Assembly: GCA_037968495.1 (NCBI GenBank)
Contig: JBBKVP010000033.1
Location: forward strand, 34,917 to 98,916
From: Aestuarierythrobacter sp037968495
GTDB lineage: Bacteria > Pseudomonadota > Alphaproteobacteria > Sphingomonadales > Sphingomonadaceae
Reading direction: 5' to 3'
DNA length: 64,000 nt
Numbering within the stretch: position 1 is the stretch's first letter; each line of letters begins with the position of its first letter. A program made the translations under genes and the position numbers. Positions 9,482 through 18,786 of this stretch are shown in pieces. The notes under the pieces were generated by a model. That model saw only the letters and a program-made list of their open reading frames with translations, made no database searches and was not told where the DNA came from.

Positions 9482-10120
9482 ATGCCTAAAACCCAGATCA
9501 AGATTTGTGGCCTGTCCACGCCCGAAACCGTCGATGCTGCTGTAAATGCAGGTGCGACGCATATCGGCCTCGTTCACTTCGAACCCAGCCCGCGTCATCT
9601 CAGCCTTGCCGATGCGGCAAAGCTGCGCCGCCGTGTGCCGGAGGAGGTCAAAGTTGTTCTGCTGACGGTGAACATGCAGCCCCAACCTTGGGCGATTGCG
9701 ATTGACGCCGTGAAGCCAGACGTGGTCCAGTTTCATGGCAGCGAAACGCCAGAATGGTTCGCGCTTATCAAGCAGCACTCGCCCATCGAACTCTGGAAAG
9801 CCATTGGCGTAAAAGATGCCGAGGCGTTCGAGCGCGCGCGCAAATGGGAAGGCGTTGCCGACTGTTTGTTGTTCGATGCTCCAGCCCAGAAACTTCCCGG
9901 CGGCAACGGCTTGGCTCTCGACTGGACGCTTTTTGGCAATCACAAATTGCCAAATGTCCCATGGGGCCTCGCAGGCGGATTAAACCCTGACAATGTTGCT
10001 GACGCCATCCGCCAGACAGGCACTGAAATGGTGGACGCATCATCCGGCCTGGAAAGCGAACCCGGCGCGAAGGATGTGGACAGGATTAAGGCGTTCTGCA
10101 AAGCGGCGCTAAACGTTTAG
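9482..10120 (+). CDS. trpF: phosphoribosylanthranilate isomerase
   Basis: TrpF catalyses the Amadori rearrangement of N-(5'-phosphoribosyl)anthranilate, the third step from chorismate to tryptophan. The KICGLS motif carries the catalytic Cys near the N-terminus, and FHGSETPE and the C-terminal AGGLNPDN and DASSGLES segments form the phosphate site and catalytic Asp of the (beta/alpha)8 barrel. The 212-residue length is standard. trpB begins eight bases downstream. trpC, trpD, trpE and trpG are not in this window, so the pathway genes are split as in many alphaproteobacteria. Confidence 0.97.
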   Translation: MPKTQIKICGLSTPETVDAAVNAGATHIGLVHFEPSPRHLSLADAAKLRRRVPEEVKVVLLTVNMQPQPWAIAIDAVKPDVVQFHGSETPEWFALIKQHSPIELWKAIGVKDAEAFERARKWEGVADCLLFDAPAQKLPGGNGLALDWTLFGNHKLPNVPWGLAGGLNPDNVADAIRQTGTEMVDASSGLESEPGAKDVDRIKAFCKAALNV

Positions 10121-10127
10121 GGTCAGT

Positions 10128-11339
10128 ATGAACAAGCAAGCAAACTCATTCCGCAACATGCCTGACGAACGCGGGCATTTCGGCGATTACGGCGGGCGCT
10201 ATGTCGCCGAAACGCTGATGCCGCTCGTCTTGGATCTGGAGCGTGAGTATCGCGCTGCCCAGGCTGATCCAGCATTCAAGGCCGAGTTCGACGATCTGCT
10301 CGAACATTATGTCGGCCGCCCTTCCCCGCTTTACTTTGCTGAGCGGCTCACTGAAGCCCTCGGCGGCGCCCAAATCTGGTTCAAGCGTGACGAGCTCAAC
10401 CACACTGGCGCGCATAAGATCAACAATTGCATTGGGCAGATTCTGCTCGCAATCCGCATGGGCAAGACGCGTATTATCGCGGAAACCGGCGCGGGTCAGC
10501 ACGGCGTGGCGACAGCGACCGTTTGCGCGCGTTTCGGACTGCCCTGCGTAATTTATATGGGCGCAACCGACGTTGCGCGGCAGCAGCCCAATGTGTTTCG
10601 CATGAAGCTGCTTGGCGCGGAAGTGATCCCCGTCACCAGCGGCGCGGCGACGCTGAAGGATGCAATGAATGAAGGGCTGCGCGACTGGGTCGCCAACGTC
10701 CATGACACATTCTACATCATCGGCACCGCCGCCGGCCCGCATCCCTACCCCGAAATGGTCCGCGATTTTCAAAGCGTGATCGGTAAGGAAGCGCGCGAGC
10801 AAATGCTCAGCCGCACGGGCCGCCTTCCCGATCATCTGGTGGCCTGCATCGGCGGCGGATCGAACGCGCTTGGCCTGTTCCACCCCTTCCTCGACGATGT
10901 CGACGTGAAAATGCTGGGCGTAGAGGCGGCAGGCCACGGCCTCGACAAAGAACACGCCGCCAGCCTGACCGGCGGCGCGCCGGGTGTGCTCCACGGCAAC
11001 AAGACTTATCTGCTGCAGGACGAAGACGGCCAGATTACCGAAGGCCACTCGATCAGCGCAGGTCTCGACTATCCCGGAATCGGCCCCGAACACGCATGGC
11101 TGAAAGATATCGGCCGCGTGGAATATACCAGCGTAACGGACAAGGAAGCTCTAGACGGCTTCCAGCTCCTCTGCCGCACCGAAGGCATCATCCCAGCGCT
11201 TGAACCGGCCCACGCGATTGCCGCGACGGCGAAACTCGCCAAAGAACTACCGGAAGACCAGATCATCCTGATGAACCTCTGCGGACGCGGCGATAAAGAC
11301 ATCTTTACGGTGGCCGAGGCGCTTGGGGTTGAGATATGA
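10128..11339 (+). CDS. trpB: tryptophan synthase beta chain
   Basis: TrpB condenses indole with serine using pyridoxal phosphate in the alpha2-beta2 complex. The PLP lysine lies in HKINN (about residue 96), and the glycine-rich phosphate loop GGGSNALG and the ETGAGQHG segment are present. The 403 residues are a typical TrpB1. The stop overlaps the start of a small membrane-protein gene (ATGA, 11336-11339), which in turn overlaps trpA. trpB and trpA are therefore separated by one short gene rather than being directly adjacent. Confidence 0.98.
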   Translation: MNKQANSFRNMPDERGHFGDYGGRYVAETLMPLVLDLEREYRAAQADPAFKAEFDDLLEHYVGRPSPLYFAERLTEALGGAQIWFKRDELNHTGAHKINNCIGQILLAIRMGKTRIIAETGAGQHGVATATVCARFGLPCVIYMGATDVARQQPNVFRMKLLGAEVIPVTSGAATLKDAMNEGLRDWVANVHDTFYIIGTAAGPHPYPEMVRDFQSVIGKEAREQMLSRTGRLPDHLVACIGGGSNALGLFHPFLDDVDVKMLGVEAAGHGLDKEHAASLTGGAPGVLHGNKTYLLQDEDGQITEGHSISAGLDYPGIGPEHAWLKDIGRVEYTSVTDKEALDGFQLLCRTEGIIPALEPAHAIAATAKLAKELPEDQIILMNLCGRGDKDIFTVAEALGVEI

Positions 11340-11521
11340 CCATTTCGCTTGTCCGCGGTCTGGTGTTTTTTATGCTGGGTCTACCTATCGGCTTCGTTCT
11401 TTCTGCACTCGGTTTCGTTGCAACTGGCCGCGAAATTGCTGCGCCTGAACTCGCTCCTTATGCGCTGAGTATCGCAGCAATTGGCGGTGCCATTGCAGCC
11501 GTCTCGAAGCCTAGCCAATGA
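11336..11521 (+). CDS. small two-helix membrane protein embedded between trpB and trpA
   Basis: A 61-residue frame with two hydrophobic segments (about 8-28 and 41-57) joined by a short polar linker. Its ATG overlaps the trpB stop (ATGA) and its TGA overlaps the trpA start (ATGA), which argues that it is translated. I do not recognise a family. It may be a bystander carried in the operon or a membrane component related to tryptophan metabolism; nothing in the sequence decides this. The reading frame is intact and membrane-like. Confidence 0.72.
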   Translation: MTISLVRGLVFFMLGLPIGFVLSALGFVATGREIAAPELAPYALSIAAIGGAIAAVSKPSQ

Positions 11522-12303
11522 CCCTCCTTTCAGACGCTTTCGCAACACCCGCCCTCGTCTGCTTCGTCACAGCAGGTGATGGCGACACAGCGGCTAATCT
11601 CGACGCGCTTGTCGCGGGCGGTGCGGATGTGATCGAGCTGGGCATGCCCTTCACCGATCCAATGGCCGATGGTCCCGCGATCCAGAAGGCCAACCTTCGC
11701 TCGCTGGCCAAAGGCACCACCACAGCCGATATTTTCGCCATCGCCACAGCCTTTCGCGCGCGGCATCCTGGTGTGCCGCTGGTGCTGATGGGCTATGCCA
11801 ATCCGATGGTTCGGCGCGGGCCGGACTGGTTTGCAGATCAATGCGAAGCCGCAGGCGTGGACGGGGTAATCTGCGTCGATATTCCGCCCGAGGAAGACGA
11901 CGCGCTCGGCCCGCAATTGCGCGCCAAGGGCATTGCGCCCATCCGTCTCGCCACGCCGACCACCGATGCAAAGCGCCTGCCAACTGTGCTCGATGGATCG
12001 GGCGGCTTTGTCTACTACGTGTCGGTCGCAGGCATCACCGGCCTGCAACAGGCTGCCACCGCCAGTATTGAAGACGCTGTCGCCAAACTCAAAGCCGCCA
12101 CCGACCTGCCGATTGCAGTCGGTTTCGGTGTCCGCACGCCCGAGCAGGCCGAAGCCATCGCCAAGGTTGCAGACGGCGTTGTCGTCGGCTCCGCCTTCAT
12201 CGATCTGGTCGAGCAGCACGGCGAAAACGCCCCGGCGGCGCTGCAGGAACTCACCGCTGCGCTTGCCAATGCAGTGCATAATGCGCGAAAGGCTGACGCA
12301 TGA
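11518..12303 (+). CDS. trpA: tryptophan synthase alpha chain
   Basis: TrpA cleaves indole-3-glycerol phosphate and channels indole to TrpB. The family signature ELGMPFTDPMADGPAIQ holds the catalytic Glu and Asp near the N-terminus; YYVSVAGITG and GFGVRTPEQ form the phosphate-binding loops late in the barrel. The 261-residue length is normal. It overlaps the preceding small gene and the following accD by four bases each, so translation of the whole block is probably coupled. Confidence 0.97.
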   Translation: MTLLSDAFATPALVCFVTAGDGDTAANLDALVAGGADVIELGMPFTDPMADGPAIQKANLRSLAKGTTTADIFAIATAFRARHPGVPLVLMGYANPMVRRGPDWFADQCEAAGVDGVICVDIPPEEDDALGPQLRAKGIAPIRLATPTTDAKRLPTVLDGSGGFVYYVSVAGITGLQQAATASIEDAVAKLKAATDLPIAVGFGVRTPEQAEAIAKVADGVVVGSAFIDLVEQHGENAPAALQELTAALANAVHNARKADA

Positions 12304-13148
12304 GCTGGTTTTCCCGTGTCCGTAATTCGCTGCCCTTCGTTCCGAAGCGGGAAACGAAGGACAATCTCTGGGTCAAATGCCCCGGCTGCGCCGAAATGGT
12401 GTTTGAGAAAGAGTATAACGAGAACCTCAACGTCTGTCCGCGTTGCGACCATCATGGCCGCATTGGCGCGGATCAGCGGCTGGCGCAAATCCTCGATCCC
12501 GGTTTCGAGATGATGGAAATGCCCGAGGTCAAAGAAGACCCGCTCAAATTCCGTGACAGCAAGAAATACACCGACCGCCTGAAACAAGCCCGCGCCAAGA
12601 ACCCGCACCGCGATGCGTTCAGCGTAGGCTCCGGCTCGATCAAAACGCGTGACGCAGTTGTCGGCGTTCAGGACTTCAATTTCATGGGCGGGTCGATGGG
12701 CATGGCCGTGGGCAATGCCTTTTGCGCCGGTGCAGAGCGCGCCCTCGCCCGCAAATGCGGCTATATCGTCGTAACAGCCGCTGGCGGCGCACGGATGCAG
12801 GAGGGCATTCTCAGCCTGATGCAAATGCCCAAGGCCACAGTAATGACCCGCCGCCTGAAACGCGCTGGCCTCCCGTATATCGTCGTGCTGACCGACCCGA
12901 CCACAGGCGGCGTAACCGCCAGCTACGCTATGCTCGGCGATGTGCAAATTGCAGAGCCCAACGCCTTGATCGGCTTTGCCGGACAGCGCGTGATCCAAGA
13001 CACGATCCGCGAGAAACTGCCCGAGGGTTTCCAACGTGCGGAATATCTCCACAAGCACGGTATGGTCGACATGGTGGTACCGCGTGACAATTTGCGTTCG
13101 ACGCTCGCGACAATCCTCGATTACCTCGATCCGGCACAGGCTGCCTGA
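12300..13148 (+). CDS. accD: acetyl-CoA carboxylase carboxyltransferase subunit beta
   Basis: AccD pairs with AccA to move the carboxyl group from biotin to acetyl-CoA, making malonyl-CoA for fatty acid synthesis. The N-terminal zinc ribbon is seen as CPGC...CPRC (about residues 27-49), followed by the crotonase-like carboxyltransferase fold with GGARMQEG and PTTGGVTAS. The 282 residues are standard. Its start overlaps the trpA stop, and folC follows after 20 bases; trpA-accD-folC order is common in Proteobacteria. Confidence 0.98.
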   Translation: MSWFSRVRNSLPFVPKRETKDNLWVKCPGCAEMVFEKEYNENLNVCPRCDHHGRIGADQRLAQILDPGFEMMEMPEVKEDPLKFRDSKKYTDRLKQARAKNPHRDAFSVGSGSIKTRDAVVGVQDFNFMGGSMGMAVGNAFCAGAERALARKCGYIVVTAAGGARMQEGILSLMQMPKATVMTRRLKRAGLPYIVVLTDPTTGGVTASYAMLGDVQIAEPNALIGFAGQRVIQDTIREKLPEGFQRAEYLHKHGMVDMVVPRDNLRSTLATILDYLDPAQAA

Positions 13149-13168
13149 CCGGCGCCGCGCGGCTGAAT

Positions 13169-14461
13169 ATGCGCGACTTTGCTATTTCCGACGATCCGGC
13201 CGTGCAGGCTCAGCTTGACCGTCTCGGCGCGCTATCGGTGCCTGACGGGCGACTTGGCCTCGAAACAATCCGCGCCTTGCTGGACCGCTTGGACAATCCG
13301 CATCAGCGAATGCCGCCCGTATTTCACGTCGCCGGGACCAATGGCAAAGGCTCCACCTGCGCATTCCTGAGAGCGATGCTGGAAGCCGAAGGGCTGACGG
13401 TCCATGCGACAACCAGCCCGCATCTTGTGCGCTATAATGAACGAATCAGGATTGCCGGAAAGCTAATCGAAGACAACGCATTAGCGAGCGTTCTTGCCGA
13501 AGTGCTGGATGCCGGTGAGGATTTGAACCCCAGCTTCTTCGAAGTGACTATCGCGGCAAGTTTCCTGGCCTTCTCCCGAACGCCTGCTGACGTCTGTGTG
13601 ATTGAAGTCGGCCTTGGCGGACGCTTTGATGCGACGAACGTAATCGAACGGCCTGCCGTATGCGGAATTGCAGCGCTGGGCATAGACCATGAGCGTTTCT
13701 TGCTCGTCCCCGAGGAGGGCGTTCCCAAAGACCCGATGGCCCGCATTGCCTTCGAGAAGGCCGGTATTGCGAAGAGGGGCGTAAGACTCGTTACAATGGC
13801 TTACGAGGAAGCCCAACATGAGGCGATTGCCGACGTTGCAGACAAAGTGGGCGCCGAACTACGCGATGAAGGGCGCTGGTGGCATTATGGCCATGCGATA
13901 GGCGACCGCATCGGTTACCGCGATGAGGGCGGCGCATTGATGCTTCCAGCACCTTCGCTGCCCGGCGATCACCAGCGAGCCAATTGCGCGCTGGCCGCCG
14001 CGATGATCCGGCATCAGGATGCAATCAAAGTTTCGGTCAAAGCGATGAAAGAAGGTGCGCGAACGGCTAAATGGCCCGCGCGATTGCAGAGGCTCGCACC
14101 CGGCCCAATCATAGGCACCCGAGAGGTATGGCTCGACGGCGGGCATAACCCCAACGCAGGCAAAGCGATTGCGGCGCACTTTGAAGGCCAACGCATCCAC
14201 CTGATCATCGGCATGATCGCCGGGAAGGATCCTGCATCGCTTATAGGTCCAATGGGCGACAGCATTGCCAGTTTGACGATCGTGCCAGTCGCTGGGCGGG
14301 ACCATTTAGCAGCGGAGAGTTTTGGGACTGTTGCTGGCCAAGCAAGCGATGTCGCGGAGGGACTGGGAGCGCTACCCGACGACGGCTTGCCCGTACTTAT
14401 CGCAGGTACGCTTTATCTCGCGGGCAGTGTTCTGAAGCTAACTGGTCAGCTCCCCGACTAA
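13169..14461 (+). CDS. folC: bifunctional folylpolyglutamate synthase/dihydrofolate synthase
   Basis: FolC adds glutamate to dihydropteroate and extends folyl polyglutamate tails. It is a Mur-ligase relative: the ATP loop GTNGKGST is at about residues 54-61, and TSPHL, the Mg-binding ALGIDHE region and the C-terminal DGGHNPNAG motif are in order. It has 430 residues and no clear Shine-Dalgarno sequence, so it probably depends on read-through translation from accD. Its TAA shares bases with the TAG of the convergent ampG gene (CTAA, 14458-14461). Confidence 0.95.
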   Translation: MRDFAISDDPAVQAQLDRLGALSVPDGRLGLETIRALLDRLDNPHQRMPPVFHVAGTNGKGSTCAFLRAMLEAEGLTVHATTSPHLVRYNERIRIAGKLIEDNALASVLAEVLDAGEDLNPSFFEVTIAASFLAFSRTPADVCVIEVGLGGRFDATNVIERPAVCGIAALGIDHERFLLVPEEGVPKDPMARIAFEKAGIAKRGVRLVTMAYEEAQHEAIADVADKVGAELRDEGRWWHYGHAIGDRIGYRDEGGALMLPAPSLPGDHQRANCALAAAMIRHQDAIKVSVKAMKEGARTAKWPARLQRLAPGPIIGTREVWLDGGHNPNAGKAIAAHFEGQRIHLIIGMIAGKDPASLIGPMGDSIASLTIVPVAGRDHLAAESFGTVAGQASDVAEGLGALPDDGLPVLIAGTLYLAGSVLKLTGQLPD

Positions 14462-16176
14462 GCGTTCTTGAGTGCAATCGCGTCCATCCCGGATGCCACA
14501 CCAAGCCGCCTCACCCTAGCCCATTCGATTAGGCACAGAATCACGGCGATGCCGCCGATAGCGGTAGTGAGCAGGAACACGTCGAAATAGCCGCGATCCT
14601 CGATAATCTTGCCCAATGCTCCGCGCCCTAGCGTACCAACTAGCAATGTCAGCGAGCTAAGCAGGGCATATTGCACTGCGCTGTAGCCCTTTGCCACGAT
14701 AGACGAGAGATAGGCTACGAATGCCGCGCCCGCGATGCCAACCGCAAGGTTTTCGCCCGCAATCGCCATCATTAGCTTCGCCAGCCGCGCATCGCCGCCT
14801 AGCGTCGTCACCAGCCATGTGAAACCCGTGTTATCGGCTACGGCCTGCATAACGGCACCGCCCCGCGCCAAATCGGCGTAGAGGAGATTTGTCGCCGCAG
14901 CGATCACTGCACCCAGCGTCAGCGTAAACATGCGTCCGATCAGGGTGAGAAGCGCGCCACCAGCCGCAAGGCCGAGGATAAGCGCGCCGACACCAAAGAA
15001 CTTGGAGGCAATGGCAACTTCATCCTTCGAATATTGCAGTTCGCCGAGGTAGAACGGATAGGCGAAGCTGCCCCAGATCGCGTCGGTGATCCGGTAGGTC
15101 AAAACCAGAGCGATCACTATGATCATGGCCCATCCCAGCCGTCCGACTAGCTCCGTCAGAGGCAGCACCAGAGCGCGGTATCCGTGATCGATTACTCGCT
15201 CAAAGCCCGTTGCAGGCGCTGCCGCTTCGCTTAGGACATGCATGCCCTTCTTGCGGCGGCTTTCCAGCCATGCAGCGATAATCGAGGGTATGACAACCGT
15301 GGCAATCACCACCAGCGGCCCCTGTGTACTGATAAATTGCACCGAGTCCGGTCGCGATTCAGGATTGCTCCCGAGCGAGCGGACCATGAACACAATCACG
15401 GTAATCAGTGCCCAGCCCCATAACAGAGCGACTGCACCTAGTGCATAGGCACGAACGCGAGGCTCGATCTGCCCGGCATGGCGTAACTCAGCCAGATCAT
15501 CCGCGTCGTCTTCGATACTCTCGGCGGTTTGTTGCGCGTCGGGCGCCCACAGGCCGAGGAAACCGACGACCAGCAAGATGCCGCCCATAGTCATGAAAAC
15601 CGTCGGCCAATCTGTGCGTTCTGCCAAAAACAGGGCAAACGCACCGCCAACCAGTGCCGCGATGCGGTAGCCCATCTGATAAACGGTCGAGAGCATGTCG
15701 ATGGTCGCAACTTCATCTGCCACGTCCACGCGCCAGGCGTCGATCACCACGTCCTGAGTCGCGCTGGCAAAAGCTCCGATGCCCGCAAGCAATGAGAAAA
15801 CTCCAAGAGCGCCAACGGGATCAAGGGTCGAAAGGATAACAAGAATAGCGCCGAGCAGAACCTGCGCAGTCACAATCCACTGCTTGCGCTTTCCGAGCTT
15901 CCTCAAAATCGGGAGATCAACACGGTCCAGCAGCGGCGACCAAAGGAACTTAAACGCATAGGCGAGGCCAATAAGCGAGAAGACGCCCATAGTTTCCAGA
16001 TCAACTTCTGCATCAGACAGCCAAGCGTAAAGCGTACCAAGCAACAGCGCATATGGCAGGCCTGCGGCAAAGCCGAACAGCGCCATATAGCCCGTCTTGC
16101 GGTTGCCAAGCGAAGCGATCAGCTTGCGCCAGCCGGGCTTCTTTGGTGCCTGTTCTGCAGTTGCGCTGGTGGCCAT
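14458..16176 (-). CDS. ampG: AmpG-family muropeptide MFS transporter
   Basis: The chosen ATG at 16176-16174 (MATSATAEQ) follows GGAAGGA; a longer frame to 16269 overlaps the divergent Rieske gene and was rejected. The 572-residue protein has about 12-14 membrane segments. The N-terminal GFAAGLPYALLLGTL and the KFLWSPLLDRV loop are typical of AmpG permeases, which import anhydromuropeptides from wall turnover into the cytoplasm for recycling and, in some bacteria, for control of beta-lactamase. No ampC/ampR is nearby. A long hydrophilic insert near residues 190-230 is larger than in E. coli AmpG. Confidence 0.87.
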   Translation of the reverse strand: MATSATAEQAPKKPGWRKLIASLGNRKTGYMALFGFAAGLPYALLLGTLYAWLSDAEVDLETMGVFSLIGLAYAFKFLWSPLLDRVDLPILRKLGKRKQWIVTAQVLLGAILVILSTLDPVGALGVFSLLAGIGAFASATQDVVIDAWRVDVADEVATIDMLSTVYQMGYRIAALVGGAFALFLAERTDWPTVFMTMGGILLVVGFLGLWAPDAQQTAESIEDDADDLAELRHAGQIEPRVRAYALGAVALLWGWALITVIVFMVRSLGSNPESRPDSVQFISTQGPLVVIATVVIPSIIAAWLESRRKKGMHVLSEAAAPATGFERVIDHGYRALVLPLTELVGRLGWAMIIVIALVLTYRITDAIWGSFAYPFYLGELQYSKDEVAIASKFFGVGALILGLAAGGALLTLIGRMFTLTLGAVIAAATNLLYADLARGGAVMQAVADNTGFTWLVTTLGGDARLAKLMMAIAGENLAVGIAGAAFVAYLSSIVAKGYSAVQYALLSSLTLLVGTLGRGALGKIIEDRGYFDVFLLTTAIGGIAVILCLIEWARVRRLGVASGMDAIALKNA

Positions 16177-16247
16177 TGTGTGGCGATCCTTCCCCGTGAA
16201 ACCAATTCGTGGCAAGGTAGCGTGATGCGTAACAATGGGAAGAGCGG

Positions 16248-17408
16248 ATGAACGAGGCAGGAACCGCAATGCGGCGCTTATCCCCGACAGCGGGGCAAAA
16301 GGCGCTGGCCGAGGCGATTGCCGGCGAATCCGTACGCACGGACGGCGTGGTCACGCATGTCCCAGCATCCGTTTACACCGACCCGGCACATTGGAGCCGC
16401 GAGAAAGCGGGCCTGTTTAACCGATTGCCGCAGGTATTGTGTCCTTCGGCCTTGCTGCCAGATGCCGGAATGGCTGTACCGCATGATGCGACGGGCCGCC
16501 CATTGCTGATCACGCGGGATGCCGATGGCAAAGCGCATGTCTTCCATAATGTCTGCCGTCACCGAGGGACGCGGCTGGTCGAAGGTCAGGAAAGCTTGTG
16601 CGCCAAACGGCTCGTTTGCCCTTACCACGCATGGACTTACCGGCTCGATGGAAAGTTATTAGCCCTGCCCCGACCAGAGACATTTCCCGGCCTTGAAAAA
16701 AGCGACCACGGATTGTTTGAGCTTCCAAGCGTTGAAGCAGGTGGGCTAATCTGGTTTTCGCCACACAACGCAGCAGACTTCTCCTTCGCAGAAACGCTTG
16801 GCGAAGATTTCGACGCTTTCGCTATGGCGGACCATCACTTGTTCGCGCGCAAGACCCACGAAGTCGCAGGCAATTGGAAGCTCATCATGGATGCCTTCCT
16901 TGAAAGCTATCATGTACAGCGGCTCCATTCCCAAACCATCGGGCCGATGTTCAAGGACGGAATCACTGCGGGTGATATGATCGGGCCGCACGCCCGATCC
17001 AGCGTTGGCCGTGCCGAGGAGCTTGGCGGTATCGACTTTTCCGACATGGCCCAGATGCGCTCTGTGGTGACGTTCGCTTACCAATTGCTACCAGGCACGA
17101 TAATCATTGCCAGCCCCGACTACATAAATGTGATGACGCTGATGCCGCAATCGCAGAACCTGACGCTGGTCGAAGATTTCATGCTGATTCCGGAGGCCCC
17201 GCAAACCGAAAAAGCGCAAAGCCATTGGCAGCGTAGCTGGGACTTACTCGATGGCGGAGTATTTGCTGCCGAGGATTTCTGCGCTGCAGAGCTTGGCCAA
17301 CAGGGCCTCGAAAGCGGTTCTATAGATCAGATTACGCTGGGAACACTTGAAACTGGCATCCACCGCTTTCACGAAACCGTGCAAGACGCGCTGCGCGGAG
17401 TGAACTGA
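16248..17408 (+). CDS. Rieske 2Fe-2S aromatic ring-hydroxylating oxygenase, alpha subunit type
   Basis: The Rieske cluster ligands are C-R-H and C-P-Y-H-A-W in the N-terminal third (about residues 102 and 123). The mononuclear iron site typical of alpha subunits is seen in NWKLIMDAFLESYHVQRLH, with two His downstream of Asn and Asp. The protein is 386 residues. A second Met at residue 8 (16269) also has a plausible ribosome site (AGGA). The substrate is unknown: no beta subunit, ferredoxin or reductase gene is beside it, so electron donors must come from elsewhere. Divergent from ampG with about 70 bases between starts. Confidence 0.88.
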   Translation: MNEAGTAMRRLSPTAGQKALAEAIAGESVRTDGVVTHVPASVYTDPAHWSREKAGLFNRLPQVLCPSALLPDAGMAVPHDATGRPLLITRDADGKAHVFHNVCRHRGTRLVEGQESLCAKRLVCPYHAWTYRLDGKLLALPRPETFPGLEKSDHGLFELPSVEAGGLIWFSPHNAADFSFAETLGEDFDAFAMADHHLFARKTHEVAGNWKLIMDAFLESYHVQRLHSQTIGPMFKDGITAGDMIGPHARSSVGRAEELGGIDFSDMAQMRSVVTFAYQLLPGTIIIASPDYINVMTLMPQSQNLTLVEDFMLIPEAPQTEKAQSHWQRSWDLLDGGVFAAEDFCAAELGQQGLESGSIDQITLGTLETGIHRFHETVQDALRGVN

Positions 17409-17447
17409 CAGCTTCCGCTGTGATGGCGGTGTGTGTAGAGGCCGCTC

Positions 17448-18245
17448 ATGCCAAAATATGATCCCCTAGCTCCTTCTGGTTCAGCCGACGCCCGCCCTGA
17501 AGGCGAACGCATAGCCAAATTGCTCGCCCGCGCAGGCGTTGCCAGCCGCCGCGAAGTCGAGCGCATGATCGATGCCGGGAGAGTTTCTATCGGGGGTGAA
17601 GTCCTCACAACCGCCGCCACCATCATTCGAAATCTCGACGGGGTTACCGTGGACGACAAGCCCGTCGGGCGTCCCGATGCCACGCGGCTGTTTATCTTTC
17701 ACAAGCCAGCTGGCTTGCTAACTGCCGAGCGCGACTTCTCCGGCCGTCAAACGATCTATAACGCACTCACCAACGCGCTGCCCAAGGGCACGCCGCGCCT
17801 GATGCCTGTTGGCCGCCTCGATCTAAATACCGAGGGGCTGCTGCTGATGACCAATGATGGTGAGCTGAAGCGCGCCATGGAGCTACCATCGACGGGTATG
17901 CCGCGCCGTTACCGCGCGCGGACATTCGGCGGGATCACGCAGGCCCAGCTTGAGGAACTCAGCCACGGCATCACCATCGAAGGTGTGCGTTACGGATCGA
18001 TTGACGCCAACCTCGAACGCGGAACGGGTGCAAACCAATGGGTCGAAATGACTCTGACCGAGGGTAAGAACCGCGAAGTCCGGCGAGTTCTCGAACATTT
18101 CGGATTGGAAGTGTCGCGTCTGATGCGGCTGGAGTACGGCCCCTTCAAACTGGGTGATTTGGCGCGTGGTGCTGCTGTCGAAGTAGCGCAAGTCGAAGTC
18201 GAGCGGATGCGCAAGGAGCTCGTCACCAAAAAGCCGCGCAAGTGA
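17448..18245 (+). CDS. 23S rRNA pseudouridine synthase, RluB/RsuA family
   Basis: An S4 RNA-binding domain (about residues 22-70) precedes the pseudouridine synthase domain with the catalytic Asp in GRLDLNTEGLLL (about residues 122-133). RsuA/RluB/RluE/RluF enzymes isomerise single uridines in rRNA. The presence of an extended N-terminal tail and the KPAGLLTAERD variant fit RluB, but the exact target base cannot be set from sequence. The stop overlaps the GTG start of rsmD (GTGA), linking two rRNA-modification genes in one transcript. Confidence 0.92.
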   Translation: MPKYDPLAPSGSADARPEGERIAKLLARAGVASRREVERMIDAGRVSIGGEVLTTAATIIRNLDGVTVDDKPVGRPDATRLFIFHKPAGLLTAERDFSGRQTIYNALTNALPKGTPRLMPVGRLDLNTEGLLLMTNDGELKRAMELPSTGMPRRYRARTFGGITQAQLEELSHGITIEGVRYGSIDANLERGTGANQWVEMTLTEGKNREVRRVLEHFGLEVSRLMRLEYGPFKLGDLARGAAVEVAQVEVERMRKELVTKKPRK

Positions 18246-18784
18246 GGATCATTGCAGGCGACTGGCGCGGCAGGAAGCTGATCGCGCCCAAGGGCGATAC
18301 AACGCGTCCTACCGCAGACAGAACCCGCGAAACTTTGTTCAATATGCTGAATAGCCGGTTGGGCGCATTTAACGACCTTGCCGTGGCCGACCTGTTCGCA
18401 GGATCAGGCGCCTTGGGACTTGAAGCATTGTCACGAGGATCCGGATCGTGCCTGTTCGTCGAAGATGACCGCGATGCGTTGAAGGCACTCAAAACCAATG
18501 TGGCGGCATTGGAAACCGGTCGCCGGGCGACAGTTCAAGCCGGATCAGTAATGTCGCTTGGACCAGCCAAGGTTCCCCACGATCTGATCATGCTAGACCC
18601 GCCTTATCATAGCGGCGCTGGCGTGGTTGCGCTCGACCGGATGGTAAGGCTCGGCTGGATCGGGCCAGCGACATGGATCGCGCTTGAAACTGCGTTCAAC
18701 GAAGATGTCGAGTGCAAGAACCTGACAATCGAAATTGACCGCAAAGTCGGCAAAGCAAAGCTCACCCTTCTCCGCCTGGGCTGA
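18242..18784 (+). CDS. rsmD: 16S rRNA (guanine(966)-N(2))-methyltransferase
   Basis: The GTG at 18242 overlaps the stop of the pseudouridine synthase gene. The 180-residue protein shows the RsmD layout: RIIAGDWRGRKL at the N-terminus, RPTADRTRETLFN, the SAM loop DLFAGSGALGLEALSRG and the catalytic LDPPY motif at about residue 120. RsmD methylates G966 of 16S rRNA in the assembled small subunit. The gene stops two bases before the convergent GFA gene. Confidence 0.95.
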   Translation: MRIIAGDWRGRKLIAPKGDTTRPTADRTRETLFNMLNSRLGAFNDLAVADLFAGSGALGLEALSRGSGSCLFVEDDRDALKALKTNVAALETGRRATVQAGSVMSLGPAKVPHDLIMLDPPYHSGAGVVALDRMVRLGWIGPATWIALETAFNEDVECKNLTIEIDRKVGKAKLTLLRLG

Positions 18785-18786
18785 AG

